A stretch of DNA of 64,000 nt from Alphaproteobacteria bacterium (lineage in GTDB: Bacteria > Pseudomonadota > Alphaproteobacteria > TMED109). Positions 45,807 to 54,686 of this stretch are shown one piece after another; position 1 is the first letter of the stretch; every line of letters begins with the position of its first letter. The position numbers and the translations under genes are program-made. The DNA lies in contig JAJDYI010000053.1 in assembly GCA_022825235.1 (NCBI GenBank), forward strand, positions 1 through 64,000, given 5' to 3'. The notes under the pieces are model-generated. The model made no database searches. It was given only the letters and a program-made list of their open reading frames with translations, and had not been told where the DNA came from.

Positions 45807-46493
45807 TCAGGCGGTGGGGAAGCCCGGATAGCAGGCGCTGTGGTCGCCGGCGTGGTTGGCGAAGCCCGGACGCGTGAGGATGCCCCGGGGAGGCACGTAG
45901 CTCCGGATCTCGCGGCGCGGTCGCCGGTTCCGCCACGTCAGGTTGAACGCAGCGTTGTTAGGAAAGAAGCACATTTCCGAGTACGGCAGCCGGTCGTGGA
46001 TGAACCATGCCAGCGGCCGCCAGTCGCCGGTGGCCCGGTATGCCGCCGAGTCGATGAACCACGGGATCACGACACAGGCCGTGGCACCGATGCAGCCGTC
46101 CGCACCGCGGTGATCCCAGATGTGCTTCGCGTGGGTCCTGGCATTGCGGGCGCAGCTCAGCCCGTGCCGGTTGCCGTACCGGTTGACCGCTGCGCTCCGG
46201 AAGGCGGAGCGAACCGTGACGTGCCCGAAGATCTCGCGAAGCGGCTCCAGAAGATGCTCGCAGAGCCCCCTGCCTGCTTCGATCGCCAGTTCGGGCGTGT
46301 TCGGAATGTTGGGTATGCCGTGGACCGCGGAGACCTCCGAGTACAGGAAGTCACGCATGAAGAAGTGCTTGGACAGCCGGACGCGGCCGAAGTTCTCCAG
46401 GGTCCGGACGGTGTTCCTCTGCAGGGCAGGGGAGGCGGCGTCCGCCTGCCGGTCGGCGAAACGCTTCAACGCCCCGAAGCGGTTCTGCTGCAT
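45807..46493 (-). CDS. Peptidase M15-like protein, unknown function
   Basis: Cytosolic-looking protein of 228 residues, without a signal peptide. The segment VTVRSAFRSAAVNRYGN (about residues 92-108) resembles the substrate-binding SxxRS...N motif of M15/VanY-type DD-peptidases. It is followed by HIWDHRGADG, a possible metal-binding His-to-Asp pair, and by PLAWFIHDRLPYSEM with a further His. Homologues in alphaproteobacteria are usually left as hypothetical. GGGAG seven bases upstream supports the ATG at 46493. The metal site and activity are inference; it may be an inactive relative. Confidence 0.6.
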   Translation of the reverse strand: MQQNRFGALKRFADRQADAASPALQRNTVRTLENFGRVRLSKHFFMRDFLYSEVSAVHGIPNIPNTPELAIEAGRGLCEHLLEPLREIFGHVTVRSAFRSAAVNRYGNRHGLSCARNARTHAKHIWDHRGADGCIGATACVVIPWFIDSAAYRATGDWRPLAWFIHDRLPYSEMCFFPNNAAFNLTWRNRRPRREIRSYVPPRGILTRPGFANHAGDHSACYPGFPTA

Positions 46494-46549
46494 CCTTGTG
46501 CTCCCTTCCCGGGCCCCGGCCGCCTGCCGTCGACCGGCGCACCGCGAGT

Positions 46550-47077
46550 TCACGGATGGAGACGGCGCAGGTGCTTGCGTGCCCGCGCCGCCACCGATTT
46601 CCGCCGGTCGGCTGACAGGCGTTCGAGGTGCGGCCGCAGCCACTGCCGCAGGCTCGGGTCTTCCGACGCCCAGCGGGACAGGGTCTCCACGGTTGCATTG
46701 AGCACGATCCAGTCGTCATGCGCAGACAGGTTGCGCTGCATGATCGCGAGGGCGCCCGCTCGCTGGGCGGAATCCATGTCGGGGGCCAACCGGTCGAAGA
46801 ACTGGGCGAGGGTCCACTGCGCGGAAGCCTGGTCGAGTTCGCCGACCTCGTTGATCAGCCGGTCGATGTAGGGAACCAGGAGGTCGTGGCGTTCTGCCTC
46901 CACGCGCTTGAGCGCATTCGAGGTGCGCAGCCGGACCACGGGGTCGGCGGCGGCGTAGCACGCGAAGAGTTCGGCAAATCGTGCCGGGCGGGCCAGGACG
47001 GACGCCACGACTTCCAGGGTCCGCCCGAGTGAGTTCGGGTGGCCGCCCGCCAGCATGTTCTCGAAGCGCTCGCCCAT
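46550..47077 (-). CDS. HEAT-repeat-like helical protein
   Basis: Soluble protein of 175 residues, almost entirely predicted helix. It has repeating helical pairs of HEAT character: FAELFACYAAADPVVRLRTSNALKRV, LIDRLINEV then QASAQWTLAQFF, and RNLSAHDDWIVLNATVETLSRWAS. Such repeats mediate protein contacts; no enzymatic motif is visible. It lies 117 bases downstream of nrdA and 56 bases before the M15-like gene on the same strand. No function is assigned. Confidence 0.65.
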   Translation of the reverse strand: MGERFENMLAGGHPNSLGRTLEVVASVLARPARFAELFACYAAADPVVRLRTSNALKRVEAERHDLLVPYIDRLINEVGELDQASAQWTLAQFFDRLAPDMDSAQRAGALAIMQRNLSAHDDWIVLNATVETLSRWASEDPSLRQWLRPHLERLSADRRKSVAARARKHLRRLHP

Positions 47078-47194
47078 GATGCGGTTCGCCGTCCGGCGGC
47101 TGCGGGGCGGTGGGGGAGCAGGCGAACTAGGACGGGAACGGCCGTCTCGGTCCGTGCCCCGGCCCTCGGTCCCGTTGCCCTGGCGGCACAGGCG

Positions 47195-49060
47195 CTACTG
47201 GCAGGCCAGGCATTCCTCGTAGTCGACCGGTTCCTCGGAAGCCGCGGCAACCTCGGGTATGGCTTCCTGGTCGGAGCGCTGCAGCGACATGGAGCGCAGG
47301 TAGTAGAGGCTCTTCACGCCGCGCTTCCACGCCTGGAAATGCAGGTGGTGGAGGTCCCGCTTGTGGACGTTGGCGGGCAGAAACAGGTTCAGCGACTGCG
47401 ACTGGCAGATGTAGGGCGCCCGGTCGGCCGCCAGTTCCACCACCCACCGCTGGTCGATCTCGAAAGCGGTGCGGAACACCGCCTTTTCGTCATCGTCGAG
47501 GAAGTCCAGATGCTGGACGGAGCCCTGACGGGTCGTGATCGACGACCACACGTCGTCGGTGTCGCGCCCCTTCCTCTCGAGCAGCTTCTGGAGGTAGACG
47601 TTTCGCACCGGAAACGCGCCCGAGAGAGTCTTGTGAAGGAAGGCGTTCGCCGCGAAGGGCTCGATGCCGGGCGACGTGCCGCCGCAGATGATGGAGATCG
47701 AAGCGGTCGGCGCGATCGCGAGCTTGTTCGAGAACCGCTCCATGGCGCCGGCATCCCGGGCGTCGGGGCAGGGACCCTTTTCCTGGGCGAGGATGCGCGA
47801 TGCCGCGTCGGCGCGGGCCCGAAGATCCCTGAAGATCTTCCGGTTCCAGGCCTTGGCCGCGGCGGACTCGAACGGCAGTCCGTGGGCCTGCAGGAACGAA
47901 TGGAATCCCATCACCCCGAGCCCCACGCTGCGTTCCCGCTCCGACGCGTACCGGGCGTTGGCCATGGATTCGGGCGCGTTCTGGATAAAGCCTTCGAGCA
48001 CGTTGTCCAGGAACCGCATGACATCCTCGATGAAGAGCGGGTCGTCCTTCCACTCGTCGTAGCGCTCGAGGTTGACCGATGACAGGCAGCAGGTCGCAGT
48101 GCGCTCGCGATCGAAGTGATCCGGGCCGGTCGGCAGCGTGATTTCCGAACAGAGGTTCGAGGTGCGGACGTTGAGGCCCAGGAAGCGGTGATGCTCCGGG
48201 ACAGCCCGGTTCACGTGGTCGATGAACAGCAGGTAAGGCTCGCCGGTTTCCACGCGCGCGGTCAGGATGCGGACCCAGAGCGCCCGGGCCGACACGTTCC
48301 GGCGGGCCTGCTGGTCACGCGGGCTGACGAGCTCCCATTCGCCGTCCGCCTCGACGGCGCGCATAAAGGCGTCGGGAAGCACGACCCCGTGGTGCAGGTT
48401 CGGCGCCTTGCGGTGCGGGTCGCCGCCGGTGGGGCGCCGGATCTCGACGAATTCCTCGATCTCCGGATGGCTGACCGGCAGGTAGACGGCGGCGCTGCCC
48501 CGGCGCAGGCTTCCCTGGCTGATCGCCAGGGTCAGGGAATCCATGACCCGGATGAAGGGGATGATGCCGGAGGTCTGGCCGTTCTGGCCGACCTGCTCGC
48601 CGATGGAACGCAGGTTGCCCCAGTAGCTGCCGATCCCGCCGCCGCGCGCGGCGAGCCAGACATTCTCGTTCCAAAGATCGACGATTCCCTCAAGGCTGTC
48701 GCTCGCCTCGTTCAGGAAGCAGGAGATCGGGAGGCCGCGTGACGTGCCGCCGTTGGAGAGCACCGGAGTCGACGGCATGAACCAGAGATTGGAAATGTAG
48801 TCGTACAGGCGCTGGGCATGTCCGTCGTCATCGGCGAACGTGCTCGCGACACGGGCAAACATGGTCTGGATCGTTTCGTTCGGCAGCGTGTAACGATCCC
48901 GGAGGACCGATTTGCCGAATTCCGTGAGGTGCGTGTCGCGGTCGTCGCGCGGAGAGACCCGCCTTCCGCCAGGGACCTGAATCGCATCCTGGTCTCGACC
49001 GAAAAGCTTGTCGGGCAGCACCGCTGCAGGAGGCACACGCTCTTCGATCATCCCATCCAT
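47195..49060 (-). CDS. nrdA: Ribonucleoside-diphosphate reductase alpha subunit (class I)
   Basis: Catalytic subunit reducing ribonucleotides to deoxyribonucleotides, 621 residues. Active-site residues are Cys114 (PISCFLNEAS), Asn302, Cys304 and Glu306 (SNLCSEITLP), and the partner region with Cys324 (CCLSSVNL). The C-terminal redox pair is Cys617/Cys620 (ECLACQ). There is no N-terminal ATP cone, so overall allosteric inhibition by dATP through that domain is not expected. The beta subunit gene nrdB is not next to it and not in the window. The ATG at 49060 was chosen; Met4 is an alternative. Confidence 0.93.
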   Translation of the reverse strand: MDGMIEERVPPAAVLPDKLFGRDQDAIQVPGGRRVSPRDDRDTHLTEFGKSVLRDRYTLPNETIQTMFARVASTFADDDGHAQRLYDYISNLWFMPSTPVLSNGGTSRGLPISCFLNEASDSLEGIVDLWNENVWLAARGGGIGSYWGNLRSIGEQVGQNGQTSGIIPFIRVMDSLTLAISQGSLRRGSAAVYLPVSHPEIEEFVEIRRPTGGDPHRKAPNLHHGVVLPDAFMRAVEADGEWELVSPRDQQARRNVSARALWVRILTARVETGEPYLLFIDHVNRAVPEHHRFLGLNVRTSNLCSEITLPTGPDHFDRERTATCCLSSVNLERYDEWKDDPLFIEDVMRFLDNVLEGFIQNAPESMANARYASERERSVGLGVMGFHSFLQAHGLPFESAAAKAWNRKIFRDLRARADAASRILAQEKGPCPDARDAGAMERFSNKLAIAPTASISIICGGTSPGIEPFAANAFLHKTLSGAFPVRNVYLQKLLERKGRDTDDVWSSITTRQGSVQHLDFLDDDEKAVFRTAFEIDQRWVVELAADRAPYICQSQSLNLFLPANVHKRDLHHLHFQAWKRGVKSLYYLRSMSLQRSDQEAIPEVAAASEEPVDYEECLACQ

Positions 49061-49757
49061 GTTGCTGCTTTACCCCAATAATTGCGACTGGAAGGAACGA
49101 ACCTCACCCGACGGACGAGAATCAAGATGTTGAACCCGGATCCTACATGAGTGGAACATGCGGTGCTCGTGACTCTCCCGGAAAGGACATTCTCGACGTT
49201 CAACCCGGACGAGCGGCACCCGTGCATCCGAACAAATGATCACGGTACCGTACCACAGTTTGGCAGCCCTGAAAACATCAAATCGGCGCCTGCGCGAAGC
49301 TGGATATAAGGCTCTGTTTGGAAGCAGTTTGCCGCGAGGCCGGGTGTCCGGACCGGCTCCGGAGGTTGGCGCTGCCACCGTGGATGCCTGGCGTGCCAGG
49401 AAACCCGATCCGTACCTGCACACCGCTTGACGCGTTCCGGCTCCGGCCGTCGCCCGGGGCCATTCGACACCGTGTCCGGCCACCGGCGCGCGGGCGGTCC
49501 CGGGCCCGGACCGCGGCCGGACGGCCCGCCGGGCGGGGCGCACACGGCGCCGCCCGGGAGGCCGGTTCCTTGCCGGCGGCAGGGCGGATGGCCTGCCGGA
49601 GGCCCCGGCCCTATGTTGCATCCAGCGGCCATGCGCCGCCGGAAGATTGGGATCATGGCCGTGCTGGCATGCCACCCCCTTGCAAATTGGCGGGTCTCGG
49701 CTACAAACGAGCCCGGCCCGCACGAACCGGCGTTGGCCTAGGACCCTTCCCAGTCGT
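49061..49757. other. 697-base divergent intergenic region
   Basis: The longest gap in the window, between nrdA (leftward) and petA (rightward). The nrdA side (49061-49320) is distinctly less GC-rich and is where promoters would be expected; I see no convincing NrdR box. The stretch 49430-49630 is extremely GC-rich and includes an imperfect hairpin with arms GGGCGG (49531-49536) and CCGCCC (49550-49555). Short open frames here lack homology and coding character. Confidence 0.45.
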
Positions 49758-50285
49758 ATGTCGAATCCAGCTGCTCCAGCGGCGGCTTCGAGCCGCCGTG
49801 ATTTCCTGAATATTGCCTCCGGTGCGTTCGGCACCGTTGCCGCCGGGTGCGCCACCTGGCCGCTCATCGACCAGATGAATCCGTCTGCCGACGTGCAGGC
49901 GCTGGCCACGGTTGACATCGACCTTGCTGGCCTCGAGCCGGGCCACAGCCGCACCGTGCTGTGGCGCGGGGCTCCCGTGTTCGTGCGCCATCGAACGCCC
50001 GAGGAGATCGAGCAGGCCGCGGCGGACGACGCCGCCGACCTCCCTGATCCGGCGACCGACGCCAGCCGGGTGGAGGACCCTCGCTTTCTGGTGCTGGTCG
50101 GGGTGTGCACCCATCTCGGATGCATCCCGATCGGCGGGGGACAAGGCGAGTATCAGGGCTGGTTCTGCCCCTGCCACGGTTCGCACTACGACACGTCGGG
50201 CCGGATCCGCAAGGGACCGGCACCGAAGAACCTGGCGGTGCCGCCGTACCGCTTCGTTGACGACACCACGATCCGGGTCGGCTAG
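49758..50285 (+). CDS. petA: Ubiquinol-cytochrome c reductase Rieske iron-sulfur subunit
   Basis: Rieske subunit of the cytochrome bc1 complex, 175 residues. The N terminus carries a twin-arginine motif and membrane anchor ([20 protein letters not shown]), used for Tat insertion. The [2Fe-2S] ligands are in VCTHLGCIP and CPCHGSHYD, which also hold the stabilising disulfide cysteines, and [14 protein letters not shown] closes the cluster domain. The ATG at 49758 is the point where homology starts. It is the first gene of petABC. Confidence 0.96.
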   Translation: MSNPAAPAAASSRRDFLNIASGAFGTVAAGCATWPLIDQMNPSADVQALATVDIDLAGLEPGHSRTVLWRGAPVFVRHRTPEEIEQAAADDAADLPDPATDASRVEDPRFLVLVGVCTHLGCIPIGGGQGEYQGWFCPCHGSHYDTSGRIRKGPAPKNLAVPPYRFVDDTTIRVG

Positions 50286-50290
50286 GCGCC

Positions 50291-51511
50291 ATGTGGAGTA
50301 CCGGTCTCGTGACGCGGGTGGTGCGCTGGATCGACTACCGCCTGCCGCTGTTCTCGGCGGCGCGGCATTCGCTGATCGAGTACCGCACCCCCCGCAACCT
50401 GAACGCGTTCTGGAACTTCGGCTCCCTCGCCGGGTTCTTCCTTGTGGTGCAGATCGTGACCGGTGTGGTGCTGGCCATGCACTACACGCCGCACGTCGAC
50501 CATGCCTTCGACAGCGTGCAGCACATCATGCGGGACGTGAACTACGGCTGGCTGATTCGGTCCGTGCACGCCAACGGCGCCTCGTTTTTCTTCATCTGCG
50601 TGTACATCCACATCTTCCGGGGCCTGTACTACGGCTCCTACAAGGAACCCAGGGAACTGCTGTGGTGGCTGGGCATCATCATCCTGATCGTGATGATGAT
50701 GAGTGCGTTCATGGGATACGTGCTGCCCTGGGGCCAGATGAGCTTCTGGGGCGCCACGGTCATCACCAACCTGTTCTCAGCGATTCCCGGCATCGGGCCG
50801 GCAATTGTCGAATGGCTGTGGGGCGGCTTCTCGGTCGACAACCCGACCCTCAACCGGTTCTTCGCGCTGCACTACCTGATGCCGTTCGTCATCGTCGCGC
50901 TGGTCTTCCTCCACATCGTCGCGCTGCACCGGCACGGCTCGAACAACCCGCTGGGCGTCAACCCCGGGGCGCCCAAGGACACCATTCCCTTCCACCCGTA
51001 CTACACCGTGAAGGACCTCGTCGGGCTGGGCATGGCCCTCGTCTTCTTCGCCGGCGTGGTGTTCTACGCCCCCGACAGCCTGGGTCATCCGGACAACTAC
51101 ATTCCGGCCGACCCGCTCCTGACGCCGCCGCACATCGTGCCCGAGTGGTACTTCCTGCCGTTCTACGCCATTCTGCGGGCCATCCCGCACAAGCTGGGCG
51201 GCGTGATCGCGATGTTCGGCGCGATCCTGATCCTGTTCGCGCTCCCCTGGCTGGACAGCTCGAAGGTCCGGAGCGCCGCGTTCCGGCCGGTGTACCGCTG
51301 GTTATTCTGGCTGTTTGCCGCGGACACGCTGCTGCTCGGCTGGATCGGGGCGAAGCCGCCGGAAGGCATCTACATCACGATCGGCAGAATCGCGACGTTC
51401 TACTACTTCGCGCATTTCCTCGTGCTGATCCCGGTGGTCGGCCGGATCGAGCGCTCGCGACAGCTGCCCGAGAGTATCTACGGCCACCAGCACGGGAGCC
51501 GGGATCCATGA
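50291..51511 (+). CDS. petB: Cytochrome b of the bc1 complex
   Basis: Polytopic haem-b subunit of 406 residues forming the quinol and quinone sites. Haem ligands come in two His pairs, each 14 residues apart, in [21 protein letters not shown] and in the FALHYLMPF to FLHIVALH helix. The quinol-site PEWY motif appears as [14 protein letters not shown]. About eight membrane helices follow the family pattern, and there is no fused cytochrome c1. It starts five bases after petA and its stop overlaps petC by four bases. Confidence 0.96.
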   Translation: MWSTGLVTRVVRWIDYRLPLFSAARHSLIEYRTPRNLNAFWNFGSLAGFFLVVQIVTGVVLAMHYTPHVDHAFDSVQHIMRDVNYGWLIRSVHANGASFFFICVYIHIFRGLYYGSYKEPRELLWWLGIIILIVMMMSAFMGYVLPWGQMSFWGATVITNLFSAIPGIGPAIVEWLWGGFSVDNPTLNRFFALHYLMPFVIVALVFLHIVALHRHGSNNPLGVNPGAPKDTIPFHPYYTVKDLVGLGMALVFFAGVVFYAPDSLGHPDNYIPADPLLTPPHIVPEWYFLPFYAILRAIPHKLGGVIAMFGAILILFALPWLDSSKVRSAAFRPVYRWLFWLFAADTLLLGWIGAKPPEGIYITIGRIATFYYFAHFLVLIPVVGRIERSRQLPESIYGHQHGSRDP

Positions 51512-52287
51512 CGCGATGGCAGGTGCTGGCCACCGTTGGCCTGTTCGCAGCTCTGTCGGTCGCGCCGTCTGCCCGCGCAGCCACCGACGGACCTGCGCCG
51601 CCGTCGATCGAGTTTTCGTTCGACGGTCCGTTCGGCCGGCTCGACCGCGCCGCCGCCATTCGCGGGTTCGAGGTGTACCGGAACGTCTGCGCCGTCTGCC
51701 ACGGGCTTCGTTACATGGCGTGGCGCAACCTGGCGGAACTGGGTTTCGCCGAGGACGATATCCGCCGGCTGGCCGCGGACACGCTGGTCCTGGACGGGCC
51801 GGACGACACGGGCGAGATGTTCGAACGCGCGGGCCGTCCATCCGATCCCCTGATCCCCGAACCCTTTCCGAATGCGAAGGCCGCTGCTGCGGCCAACAAC
51901 GGCGTGGCGCCGCCCGACCTCTCGCTCAAGGTCCTGGAACGCGGGGCTCCGTACGTCTACGGCATCCTCATCGGCTACGAGGATCCGCCCGAAGGCGTGG
52001 ACACGGGGGCCTCCTACTACAACGCGTATTTTCCGGGCTCGGTGATCGCCATGCCGCAGCCGCTCTGGGGCGAGGACGTCACGTACGCGGACGGCACGGC
52101 GGCCACCATTGAGCAGGAGGCGCACGATGTGGCGACCTTCCTGGCCTGGGCGGCCGACCCGAGCGCCGACGAGCGGAAACGCATGGGTCTCCGGGTGCTG
52201 GTCTTCCTGCTGGTGATGACCGGCGTGTTCTACGCTACCTACAGGCGCACCTGGAAACCGGTAAAGCGCGGCGACGACGACCTCTGA
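51508..52287 (+). CDS. petC: Cytochrome c1
   Basis: Haem-c subunit of the bc1 complex, 259 residues. It has a cleavable signal peptide ([24 protein letters not shown]), the haem-binding CAVCH (about residues 56-60) with [14 protein letters not shown], and the axial Met in [12 protein letters not shown]-terminal membrane anchor ([17 protein letters not shown]) ends in a basic tail. The ATG start overlaps the petB stop (ATGA). It passes electrons to a soluble or membrane cytochrome c not encoded here. Confidence 0.95.
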   Translation: MTRWQVLATVGLFAALSVAPSARAATDGPAPPSIEFSFDGPFGRLDRAAAIRGFEVYRNVCAVCHGLRYMAWRNLAELGFAEDDIRRLAADTLVLDGPDDTGEMFERAGRPSDPLIPEPFPNAKAAAAANNGVAPPDLSLKVLERGAPYVYGILIGYEDPPEGVDTGASYYNAYFPGSVIAMPQPLWGEDVTYADGTAATIEQEAHDVATFLAWAADPSADERKRMGLRVLVFLLVMTGVFYATYRRTWKPVKRGDDDL

Positions 52288-52296
52288 TCGAGACGG

Positions 52297-53172
52297 TCAG
52301 CCCCTGAGGACGCGCCCGGCCACCGCATCGAGTTTCGCAGCGAGATCCGGGTCGCGCGCCTCCGGCGGTGTGATGATGGCCGCATCGAGGGCGCGGTAGG
52401 CGGGATCGGAACCGTCCCAGTCGGTGCCTGCAGCTGTCTTCGCGAACGCTTCGACGAGCGTCCGGGCGCGGGCAGCGTTATCCAGCAGCACGCCGACGAC
52501 CTGTTCGACCGTGACGGCCTCGTGGTCCGGATGCCAGCAGTCGTAGTCGGTCATCATCGCGACGCTGGCGTAGGCGATCTCGGCCTCGCGCGCCAGCTTC
52601 GCCTCGGGCATGTTGGTCATCCCGATCACGTCGCAGCCCCAGGACCGGTAGAGGTCCGATTCCGCGCGGGTCGAGAACTGCGGACCTTCCATTGCCAGGT
52701 AGGTACCGCCGTCGACCGCAGGGATGCCGGCTGCACCGGACGCGTCGGCGAGCAGGCGGCGGAGGCGGTCCGATGTGGGGTGCGCCATGGAGACGTGGGC
52801 CACGAGACCCGGACCGAAGAAACTCTTCACGCGCGCGAAGGTGCGATCGATGAACTGGTCGACCAGCACGAACGTGCCCGGCGGCAGGTTTTCCCGGAGG
52901 CTGCCGGCCGCCGAGAGGGCGATGATGTCGGTGACGCCGGTCCGCTTCAGCGCATCGATGTTCGCCCGGAAATTGAGGCTGCTGGGCGGGATGCGGTGGC
53001 CGCGGCCGTGCCGCGGCAGGAATCGGAACTCCAGTCCGTGCAGCTGACCGTGCAGGATCGCGTCGGACGGTGCCCCGAAGGGCGTGCTGACGGACTTCCA
53101 GCTTGGCGACTCCAGCGAATCGAGCTCGTAGATGCCGCTCCCGCCAAGGACCCCGAAAACAGGTTGCGCCAT
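52297..53172 (-). CDS. mtnP: S-methyl-5'-thioadenosine phosphorylase
   Basis: Purine nucleoside phosphorylase-family enzyme of 291 residues splitting methylthioadenosine to adenine and methylthioribose 1-phosphate in methionine salvage. Visible are GVLGGSGIYEL at the N terminus, PRHGRGHRIPPSSLNFRAN (phosphate site), LSAAGSLRENLPPG, GGTYLAMEGPQFSTRAES, and MTNMPEAKLAREAEI. MTDYDCWH marks 6-amino-purine specificity through its Asp residues. The start at 53172 lies two bases after the FKBP stop, so it is part of the hydrolase-FKBP-mtnP operon. Confidence 0.93.
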   Translation of the reverse strand: MAQPVFGVLGGSGIYELDSLESPSWKSVSTPFGAPSDAILHGQLHGLEFRFLPRHGRGHRIPPSSLNFRANIDALKRTGVTDIIALSAAGSLRENLPPGTFVLVDQFIDRTFARVKSFFGPGLVAHVSMAHPTSDRLRRLLADASGAAGIPAVDGGTYLAMEGPQFSTRAESDLYRSWGCDVIGMTNMPEAKLAREAEIAYASVAMMTDYDCWHPDHEAVTVEQVVGVLLDNAARARTLVEAFAKTAAGTDWDGSDPAYRALDAAIITPPEARDPDLAAKLDAVAGRVLRG

Positions 53173-53174
53173 GA

Positions 53175-53612
53175 CTAGAAATCGGCCACGGAGAGCACCT
53201 CGATCTCGAAGACCAGCGTCGCGTTCGGAGGGATCACCCCGCGCGCCGCGCCGTGTTCCCCGTAGGCCATGTCGGGCGGGATCACGAGGCATCGTTGTCC
53301 GCCGACGCGCATGCCGACGACGCCGGCATCCCAGCCCGGAATGACGAAACCTTCGCCGAGCGGGAAGTTGAAGGGCCGCTGACGGTTCCGGGAACTGTCG
53401 AACTGCAGCCCCCGCGCCAGGCAGGGGTCGCCGGTCGCCGCCGCGGGGTCGAACAGCCATCCCGTGTAGTGCACGCTCACCCCCCGGCCTGCCTCGGCGA
53501 CGCGGCCGTCGCCGGCCTGCAGATCGACGACGACGAGTTCCGCGGGCGGTTCGATGGCATGGGCGAACCAGGGCGCCAAGATCGCGGCGGCGACAACGGC
53601 GGCCCGCGTCAT
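53175..53612 (-). CDS. Secreted FKBP-type peptidyl-prolyl isomerase
   Basis: FK506-binding-protein isomerase of 145 residues with a signal peptide (MTRAAVVAAAILAPWFAHA), so it probably acts in the periplasm. The single FKBP domain shows GVSVHYTGWLFD, FDSSRNRQRPFNFPLGEGFVIPGWDAGVVGMRVGG and YGEHGAARGVIPPNATLVFEIEVLSV, covering the usual Tyr, Phe, Asp, Trp and Ile active-site positions. A short insert with a Cys (ATGDPCLARG) breaks the first strands. The ATG overlaps the dienelactone hydrolase stop by four bases. Confidence 0.92.
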   Translation of the reverse strand: MTRAAVVAAAILAPWFAHAIEPPAELVVVDLQAGDGRVAEAGRGVSVHYTGWLFDPAAATGDPCLARGLQFDSSRNRQRPFNFPLGEGFVIPGWDAGVVGMRVGGQRCLVIPPDMAYGEHGAARGVIPPNATLVFEIEVLSVADF

Positions 53613-54292
53613 TGCACTTCTTCCCGGGCTACGTGCCGGGCAAGGAACGCGAGGGTGCGTGCATTGGCGGCTTCGGCCGAGGCGGGATGGTAGCTGCCGC
53701 GCGCGGTACACGCGAAACCATGATCGCCGTCATACACGTGAATGTCGGCATCGGTGGCGAAGGCGCGGATTTTCTCGACGTCCCCCGGTGGGATGGACGC
53801 GTCGCTGTCTCCGAAATGCATCTGCACGGGGACCTTCGCCGGTTGGTCGAGCAGGGCCGCGATCTGTCCGCCGTAATAGCAGACGGCCGCCTCCATGCCG
53901 TAGCCCCGGCAGGCACTGAGCCACGACAGCGAGCCCCCGTAGCAGAAGCCGATCACGCCGACCCTGTAGTCGATCAGCAGGGTGGCCACGCAGGTCTGAA
54001 TGTCCATGACCGGGAGGTCCCAGCCCGCCTGGGTCTTGAGTTCCCGTCCGCGCTCGACGTCCGACGCCTCGTAGCCGAGCTCGATGCCCGGCTCGATCCG
54101 GTGGAAGAGATCCGGGGCGTAGCACACGTAGCCGGCCTCGGCGAACTGGTCGGCGACGCTGCGGACGTACGGGTTGACGCCGAAGATTTCCTGGATGACC
54201 ACCAGCGAGCCCCGGCGGATCCCGGCCGGCTCGGCGAGGTAGACGGGAAGGCTGGTGTCATCGGCGGCGCGAACCGCGATCATGGATCCCAT
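53609..54292 (-). CDS. Dienelactone hydrolase family protein
   Basis: Alpha/beta hydrolase of 227 residues. The Cys-Asp-His triad of dienelactone hydrolase is present: nucleophile Cys in GVIGFCYGGSLSW, Asp in the FGDSDASIPP region and His in YDGDHGFAC; QEIFGVNPYVRSV carries the conserved Glu. Family members open lactones such as carboxymethylenebutenolide or serve as general esterases; no ring-cleavage genes are nearby, so the substrate is open. The ATG at 54292 was preferred to one at 54283. It heads the operon with FKBP and mtnP. Confidence 0.88.
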   Translation of the reverse strand: MGSMIAVRAADDTSLPVYLAEPAGIRRGSLVVIQEIFGVNPYVRSVADQFAEAGYVCYAPDLFHRIEPGIELGYEASDVERGRELKTQAGWDLPVMDIQTCVATLLIDYRVGVIGFCYGGSLSWLSACRGYGMEAAVCYYGGQIAALLDQPAKVPVQMHFGDSDASIPPGDVEKIRAFATDADIHVYDGDHGFACTARGSYHPASAEAANARTLAFLARHVAREEVQ

Positions 54293-54686
54293 GGAGGTCA
54301 CATCCGATTTGGGCCAGGGGCTGGCGGCGGTCCCGCCGGAGCGGGCAGCGCGCTTTGTAGCCCGGCCGGGGCCGGGTTTCCAGAGGAGCGCGTCCGCATA
54401 GGACTCCGCCCGGACGCAGTGTGTTGGGCCGCAGGCATCGCACGGAGCGCCGCCCAGGCCATCTGCCTGCACAAATGACAGGCACTGTTCAAGCAATAGG
54501 CAGATGACAAGAGTTAGTGATCAATATTCATGCGAATAGTAAGCATCTGTGCGCGCTGTTTTCAGGCAACCGGTGCACCCTCCGTCGCCGGGTTGGCATG
54601 AAACTTGCTTTCTGCAGGGCGTGGTGCAGTCCGCGAAGCGGCCCCGGACACGGGTGGGTGCGCACCAGACTTGACGGAGAATTCCC
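54293..54686. other. 394-base divergent region upstream of urtA
   Basis: Between the dienelactone hydrolase gene (leftward) and urtA (rightward). It contains an AT-rich tract at 54500-54545, unusual for this window, and the sigma-54-type promoter listed separately. A GGTGCACC palindrome sits at 54572-54579; it is close to an NtrC half-site but rather near the promoter. No coding sequence is supported. Confidence 0.45.
54593..54609 (+). promoter_or_regulatory. Sigma-54 (RpoN) type promoter for urtABCDE-ureDABCE
   Basis: The sequence TTGGCATGAAACTTGCT matches the -24/-12 consensus TTGGCACG-N4-TTGCW with the exact spacing between GG and GC; only the C of CACG differs. It lies 78 bases before the urtA start, giving a leader of about 65 bases. 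Sigma-54 control with NtrC is well known for nitrogen-scavenging genes, which suits urea uptake and urease. Confidence 0.72.

Noticed and set aside
49236-49430. 64-codon plus-strand frame in the nrdA-petA gap
   Set aside because: No ribosome-binding site, no recognisable domain and no coding-like codon pattern; left unannotated.
54572-54579. GGTGCACC palindrome as an NtrC-binding site
   Set aside because: It is only a partial match and lies some 15 bases from the sigma-54 element, too close for a typical NtrC enhancer; not listed as a separate feature.
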